From: Hydractinia symbiolongicarpus
Taxonomy: Eukaryota; Cnidaria; Hydrozoa; Anthoathecata; Hydractiniidae
DNA: 64,000 nt
NCBI RefSeq assembly: GCF_029227915.1
Contig: NC_079881.1
Location: forward strand, 14,733,501 to 14,797,500
Direction: 5' to 3'
Shown: one piece after another, positions 58,790 through 64,000 of the stretch
Numbering within the stretch: the stretch's first letter is position 1
Layout of the letters: each line of letters begins with the position of its first letter
Translations under genes and position numbers: made by a program
The notes under the pieces: generated by a model
What the model saw: only the letters and a program-made list of their open reading frames with translations
Told to the model about the DNA's origin: nothing
The model's database searches: none

Positions 58790-61700
58790 GTGGAAGAAGT
58801 TAGCAGCGTTCTTGCAGCCTGACGCTCAAGAAAACGACTTAATATATCGTAGACAATTGAGATTAAAAGGAACAGCCGAATGGAACTTGTCAGAGTTAGT
58901 GGAATCACGTGATTTACGTGTAGACTCCATATTAGGCCGTAAAAAGCCATATTACAGGTTTTAAAGACCTGTGAACGTAGTTAGCAGTGTTCTCAGATCC
59001 TGGCGCTCAAGAAAACGACTTAAGACATCGTAGTCCATTGAGATTGAAAGGAATAGGCCAACGGCCTCCTATCTGTGCTCGTGGAACTCCCTGACTTAAG
59101 TGTAGTCTCCTCATTAGGCCATAAGAGGCCGTATTACACCGTTTAAAGGTCTGTCCACGTAATTAGGATCGTTCTCAGAGCCTGGCACTCAAGAAAACGG
59201 CTTATTATATCGTAGTCCATTGAGATTAAAAAGAACAGACTGATCCCCACTTGTCTGGGCTCGTGGAATCACGTGATTTACGTGTAGATTCCATATTAGG
59301 CCGTAAAAGGCCAAATTACCGGCTTTAAAGGCCTGTGGAAGAAGTTAGCAGCGTTCTTGCAGTCTGACGCTCAAGAAAACGACTTAATATATCGTAGACA
59401 ATTGAGATTAAAAGGAACTGACCAATGGGAACTTGTCTGTGCTCGTGGAATCACTTTATTTACGTTTAGACTCCATGTTAGGCCGTAAAAGGCCATATTA
59501 CAGGCTTTAAAGGCCTGTGCACGTAGTTAGCAGCGTTCTTAGAGTCTGACGTTCAATAAACAAGTTATTACATCGTAGTTTATTGAAGTTGAAAGGAATA
59601 GGCCGATGACCTCCTGTCTGTGCTCGTGGAACTCCCTGACTTAAGTGTAGTCTCCTTATTAGGCCATAAGAGGCCGTATTACACGGTTTAAAGGTCTGTC
59701 CACGTAATTAGGAACGTTCTCGGAGCCTGGCGCTCAAGAAAACGGCTTATTATATACTAGTCAATGAGATTAAAAAGAACAGACTGATCCCCATTTGTCT
59801 GGGCTCGTGGAATCACGTGATTTACGTGTAGACTCCAAATTAGGCCGTAAAAGGCCAAATTACAGGCTTTAAAGACATATGCACGTAGTTAGAAACGTTC
59901 TCAGAGCCTGGCGCTCAAGAAAACGACTTAATACATCGTAGACCAGTGAGATTAAAAGGAACAGCCGAATGGAACTTGTCAGAGTTAGTGGAATCACGTG
60001 ATTTACGTGTAGACTCCAAATTAGGCCGTAAAAGGCCAAATTACAGGCTTTAAAGACATGTGCACGTAGTTAGGAACGTTCTCAGAGCCTGGCGCTCAAG
60101 AAAACGACTTAATACATCTTAGACCATTGAGATTAAAAGGAACAGCCGAATGGATCTTGTCAGAGTTAGTGGAATCACGTGATTTACGTGTAGATTCCAT
60201 ATTATGCCGTAAAAGGCCATATTACAAGCTTTAAAGGACTGTGCACGTAGTTAGCAGCGTTCATAGAGCCTGGCGCACAGGAAAACGACTTAGTATATCG
60301 TAGACTATTGAGATTAATAGGAACAGCCGAATGGAACTTGTCAGAGTTAGTGGAATCACTTTATTTACGTGTAGACTCCATATTAGGCCGTAAAAAGCCA
60401 TATTACAGGCTTTAAAGGACTGTGCACGTAGTTACCAGCGTTCATAGAGCCTGGCACTCAAGAAAACGGCTTATTATATCGTAGTCCATTAAGATTAAAA
60501 AGAACAGACTGATCCCCACTTGTCTGGGCTCGTGGAATCACGTGATTTACATGCAGTCTCCTTATTAGGCCGTAAAAGGACCTATTATGCGTTTCAAAGG
60601 ATTGTGTACGTAGTTAGCAGCGTTCATAGAGCCTGGCGTTCAAGAAAACGACTTAATACATCGTAGACCATTGAGATTAAAAGGAACAGCCGAATGGAAC
60701 TTGTCGGAGTTCGTAGAATCACGTGATTTACGTGTAGATTCCATATTAGGCCGTAAAAGGCCATATTTCAAGCTTTAAAGGACTGTGCACGTAGTTAGCA
60801 GCGTTCATAGAGCCTGGCGCACAGGAAAACGACTTAGTATATCGTAGTCCATTGAGATTAAAAGGAACTGACCAATGGGAAATTGTCTGTGCTCGTGGAA
60901 TCACTTTATTTACGTTTAGACTCCATGTTAGGCCGTAAAAGGTCATATTACAGGCTTTAAAGGCCTGTGCACGTAGTTAGCAGCGTTCTCAGATCCTGGC
61001 GCTCGAGAAAACGACTTAAGACATCGTAGTCCATTGAGATTGAAAGGAATAGGCCAACGGCCTCCTATCTGTGCTCGTGGAACTCCCTGACTTAAGTGTA
61101 GTCTCCTCATTAGGCCATAAGAGGCCGTATTACACGGTTTAAAGGTCTGTCCACGTAATTAGGAACGTTCTCAGAGCCTGGCACTCAAGAAAACGGCTTA
61201 TTATATCGTAGTCCATTGAGATTAAAAAGAACAGACTGATCCCCACTTGTCTGGGCTCGTGGAATCACGTGATTTACGTGTAGATTCCATATTAGGCCGT
61301 AAACGGCCAAATTACTGGCTTTAAAAGCCTGTGGAAGAAGTTAGCAGCGTTCTTGCAGCCTGACGCACAAGAAAACGACTTAATATATCGTAGACAATTG
61401 AGATTAAAAGGAACAGCCGAATGGAACTTGTCAGAGTTAGTGGAATCACGTGATTTACGTGTAGACTCCATATTAGGCCGTAAAAAGCCATATTACAGGC
61501 TTTAAAGGACTGTGCACGTAGTTAGCAGCGTTCATAGAGCCTGGCGCACAGGAAAACGACTTAGTATATCGTAGTCCATTGAGATTGAAAGGAATAGACC
61601 GATGGCAACTTCTCTGGGCTCGTGGAATCACTTTATTTACGTTTAGACTCCATGTTAGGCCGTAAAAGGCCATATTACAGGCTTTAAAGGCCTGTGCACG

Positions 61701-62200
61701 TAGTTAGCATGGTTCTCAGATCCTGGCGCTCAAGAAAACGACTTAAGACATCGTAATCCATTGAGATTGAAAGGAATAGGCCAACGGCCTCCTATCTGTG
61801 CTCGTGGAACTCCCTGACTTAAGTGTAGTCTCCTCATTAGGCCATAAGAGGCCGTATTACACGGTTTAAAGGTCTGTCCACGTAATTAGGAACGTTCTCA
61901 GAGCCTGGCACTCAAGAAAACGGCTTATTATATCGTAGTCCATTGAGATTAAAAAGAACAGACTGATCCCCACTTGTCTGGGCTCGTGGAATCACGTGAT
62001 TTACGTGTAGATTCCATATTAGGCCGTAAAAGGCCAAATTACCGGCTTTAAAGGCCTGTGGAAGAAGTTAGCAGCGTTCTTGCAGCCTGACGCTCAAGAA
62101 AACGACTTAATATATCGTAGACAATTGAGATTAAAAGGAACAGCCGAATGGAACTTGTCAGAGTTAGTGGAATCACGTGATTTACGTGTAGACTCCATAT
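58790..62200 (+). repeat. Long-range duplicated block, copy 3, with one extra monomer
   Basis: Co-linear with 33-36.4 kb and 51.7-53.8 kb. The offset from copy 2 is 7215 bp at 59529 but 7396 bp from 60746. The 181-bp jump is one additional monomer (GACATATGCACG type) at about 59.87-60.05 kb. Right of it, 61473 matches 35689 at +25,784 bp, including GTAATCCATTGAG. Confidence 0.8.
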
Positions 62201-63479
62201 TAGGCCGTAAAAAGCCATATTACAGGCTTTAAAGACCTGTGAACGTAGTTAGCAGTGTTCTCAGATCCTGGCGCTCAAGAAAACGACTTAAGACATCGTA
62301 GTCCATTGAGATTGAAAGGAAAAGGCCAACGGCCTCCTATCTGTGCTCGTGGAACTCCCTGACTTAAGTGTAGTCTCCTCATTAGGCCATAAGAGGCCGT
62401 ATTACACCCTTTAAAGGTCTGTCCACGTAATTAGGGACGTTCTCAGAGCCTGGCACTCAAGAAAACGGCTTATTATATCGTAGTCCATTGAGATTAAAAA
62501 GAACAGACTGATCCCCACTTGTCTGGGCTCGTGGAATCACGTGATTTACGTGTAGATTCCATATTAGGCCGTAAAAGGCCAAATTACCGGCTTTAAAGGC
62601 CTGTGGAAGAAGTTAGCAGCGTTCTTGCAGCCTGACGCTCAAGAAAAAGACTTAATACATCGTAGACAATTGAGATTAAAAGGAACAGCCGAATGGAACT
62701 TGTCGGAGTTCGTAGAATCACGTCATTTACGTGTAGATTCCATATTATGCCGTAAATAGCCATATTACAAGCTTTAAAGGACTGTGCACGTAGTTAGCAG
62801 CGTTCATAGAGCCTGGCGCACAGGAAAACGACTTAGTATATCGTAGTCCATTGAGATTAAAAGGAACTGACCAATGGGAAATTGTCTGTGCTCGTGGAAT
62901 CACTTTATTTACGTTTAGACTCCATGTTAGGCCGTAAAAGGTCATATTACAGGCTTTAAAGGCCTGTGCACGTAGTTAGCAGCGTTCTCAGATCCTGGCG
63001 CTCGAGAAAACGACTTAAGACATCGTAGTGCATTGAGATTGAAAGGAATAGGCCAACGGCCTCCTATCTGTGCTCGTGGAACTCCCTGACTTAAGTGTAG
63101 TCTCCTCATTAGGCCATAAGAGGCCGTATTACACGGTTTAAAGGTCTGTCCACGTAATTAGGAACTTTCTCAGAGCCTGGCACTCAAGAAAACGGCTTAT
63201 TATATCGTAGTCCATTGAGATTAAAAAGAACAGACTGATCCCCACTTGTCTGGGCTCGTGGAATCACGTGATTTACGTGTAGATTCCATATTAGGCCGTA
63301 AACGGCCAAATTACCGGCTTTAAAGGCCTGTGGAAGAAGTTAGCAGCGTTCTTGCAACCTGACGCACAAGAAAACGACTTAATATATCGTAAACAATTGA
63401 GATTAAAAGGAACAGCCGAATGGAACTTGTCAGAGTTAGTGGAATCACGTGATTTACGTGTAGACTCCATATTAGGCCG
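62201..63479 (+). repeat. Heptamer-like segment
   Basis: From the class 4 monomer at 61473 to that at 62745 is 1272 bp, a trimer plus a tetramer. Private changes include GGAAAAGGCCAACGG near 62320, CACCCTTTAAAGG near 62407 and GAACTTTCTCAG near 63162. Confidence 0.7.
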
Positions 63480-64000
63480 TAAAAGGACCTATTATGCGTT
63501 TCAAAGGATTGTGTACGTAGTTAGCAGCGTTCATAGAGCCTGGCGTTCAAGAAAACGACTTAATACATCGTAGACCATTGAGATTAAAAGGAACAGCCGA
63601 ATGGAACTTGTCGGAGTTCGTAGAATCACGTGATTTACGTGTAGATTCCATATTAGGCCGTAAAAGGCCATATTTCAAGCTTTAAAGGACTGTGCACGTA
63701 GTTAGCAGCGTTCATAGAGCCTGGCGCACAGGAAAACGACTTAGTATATCGTAGTCCATTGAGATTAAAAGGAACTGACCAATGGGAAATTGTCTGTGCT
63801 CGTGGAATCACTTTATTTACGTTTAGACTCCATGTTAGGCCGTAAAAGGTCATATTACAGGCTTTAAAGGCCTGTGCACGTAGTTAGCAGCGTTCTCAGA
63901 TCCTGGCGCTCGAGAAAACGACTTAAGACATCGTAGTCCATTGAGATTGAAAGGAATAGGCCAACGGCCTCCTATCTGTGCTCGTGGAACTCCCTGACTT
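63480..64000 (+). repeat. Recombinant monomer and partial copy of 60.58-61.09 kb
   Basis: At about 63480 a class 3 tail (CTCCATATTAGGCCGTAAAA) passes directly into GGACCTATTATGCGTTTC. Elsewhere that sequence follows a CATGCAGTCTCCTTATT tail. From here the sequence follows 60573-61093 at +2907 bp (60746 to 63653), sixteen monomers away. The window ends inside a class 1 monomer. Confidence 0.75.

Larger units (their letters stand above)
1..64000 (+). repeat. Tandem satellite array, 181-182 bp monomer, filling the whole window
   Basis: Anchoring each monomer at the AGGCC(A/G)TATT motif gives successive spacings of 181 or 182 bp, for example starts at 175, 357 and 538. Shorter spacings occur only where a monomer carries a recognisable deletion. 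Every monomer reads in the same direction; I found no inverted segment. Shared landmarks in order are AGGCCGTAAAAGGCC, a TTTAAAGG core, TTAGCAGCGTTC, GAAAACGACTTA, ATCGTAG, CATTGAGATT, GCTCGTGGAA and GTAGACTCC. Both window ends lie inside the array. No mobile element, microsatellite, rRNA or tRNA interrupts it. A eukaryotic centromeric or pericentromeric satellite is the natural reading. The family is not one I recognise, and centromere function is inferred from architecture only. Confidence 0.97.

Noticed and set aside
1340-63853. Open reading frames of 63-97 codons recurring on both strands, above all a minus-strand 66-codon frame seen dozens of times.
   Set aside because: They are longer than one monomer and repeat because the monomer repeats. 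The monomer length of 181-182 bp is not a multiple of three, so frames close in the next unit. Differences between copies often change the amino acid, and no domain, signal peptide or composition bias of a real protein is visible.
1-64000. A CRISPR array or bacterial repeat locus.
   Set aside because: There are no unique spacers between short repeats; the whole 182-bp unit repeats, without adjacent genes, at a scale typical only of eukaryotic satellites.
1-64000. An LTR, SINE or other transposon as the source of the repeat.
   Set aside because: No terminal repeats, target-site duplications, internal promoter, poly-A tail or coding remnant are visible. The A10-11 runs lie inside monomers and replace GATTAAAAAGAAC, so they are local mutations.
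1-64000. 5S or other ribosomal DNA tandem array.
   Set aside because: The period and internal landmarks do not match a 5S gene with spacer. There is no T-run terminator, and the whole monomer varies between classes, without a conserved gene-like core.

Overview
All 64,000 bases are one uninterrupted tandem satellite array. I see no protein gene, RNA gene, transposon, unique sequence or array edge. The monomer is 181-182 bp and AT-leaning (about 44% GC in one monomer counted by hand). It runs head to tail in the same orientation throughout, about 350 monomers in all. This is the architecture of constitutive heterochromatin or a centromere in a eukaryotic nuclear genome. I do not recognise the satellite family and cannot name the organism. 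CpG is not depleted (9 in one 181-bp monomer, about the number expected from base composition), which fits a lineage or compartment without long-term CpG methylation decay better than a typical vertebrate or plant satellite. That inference is weak.

The monomers fall into recognisable classes arranged in a higher-order repeat (HOR) grammar. I call them class 1 (GGCCAACGGCC block, CTCCCTGACTTAAG), class 2 (GTCCACGTAATTAGG, ACTGATCCCCACTTG), class 3 (GTGGAAGAAGTTAGCAGCG, CAGCCGAATGG) and class 4 (GCGCACAGGAAAACG, CACTTTATTTACG). The order 1-2-3 gives a 545-bp trimer and 1-2-3-4 gives a 727-bp tetramer. Together they make the 1270-1272 bp heptamer that recurs over the right two thirds. Classes 2 and 3 carry a perfect 12-bp palindrome, AATCACGTGATT (E-box/CDEI-like core). 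Classes 1 and 4 have lost it.

Layout: (a) 1-13.4 kb is an older-looking left domain with its own variants. It contains a 2284-bp unit twice, a 2210-bp unit twice, an 831-bp tandem duplication, and eight copies of a truncated 113-bp monomer found nowhere else in the window. (b) 13.4-19.2 kb is an octamer HOR of about 1450 bp in three copies plus a shortened fourth. (c) 20.0-23.8 kb is a 1270-bp heptamer in three nearly identical copies. (d) 23.8-35.4 kb is a mosaic of trimers, tetramers and translocated blocks. (e) 35.4-42.1 kb is a 2244-bp HOR in three copies with a fused, truncated monomer at its heart. (f) 43.6-51.2 kb is a 2493-bp HOR overlapped by a 1768-bp tandem duplication. (g) 50.8-53.9 kb is a co-linear copy of 32.4-35.5 kb, 18,388 bp away with no length change, and a third copy lies at about 58.8-62.2 kb. 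(h) 53.6-64 kb is more trimer/tetramer mosaic ending in a recombinant monomer.

No genes work together here. Every open reading frame is a by-product of the monomer. What the window does record is the history of unequal crossing-over, local segmental duplication, short conversion tracts and deletion within a satellite. All comparisons were made by eye from the sequence, so block edges are approximate to a few tens of bases unless a junction is given exactly.
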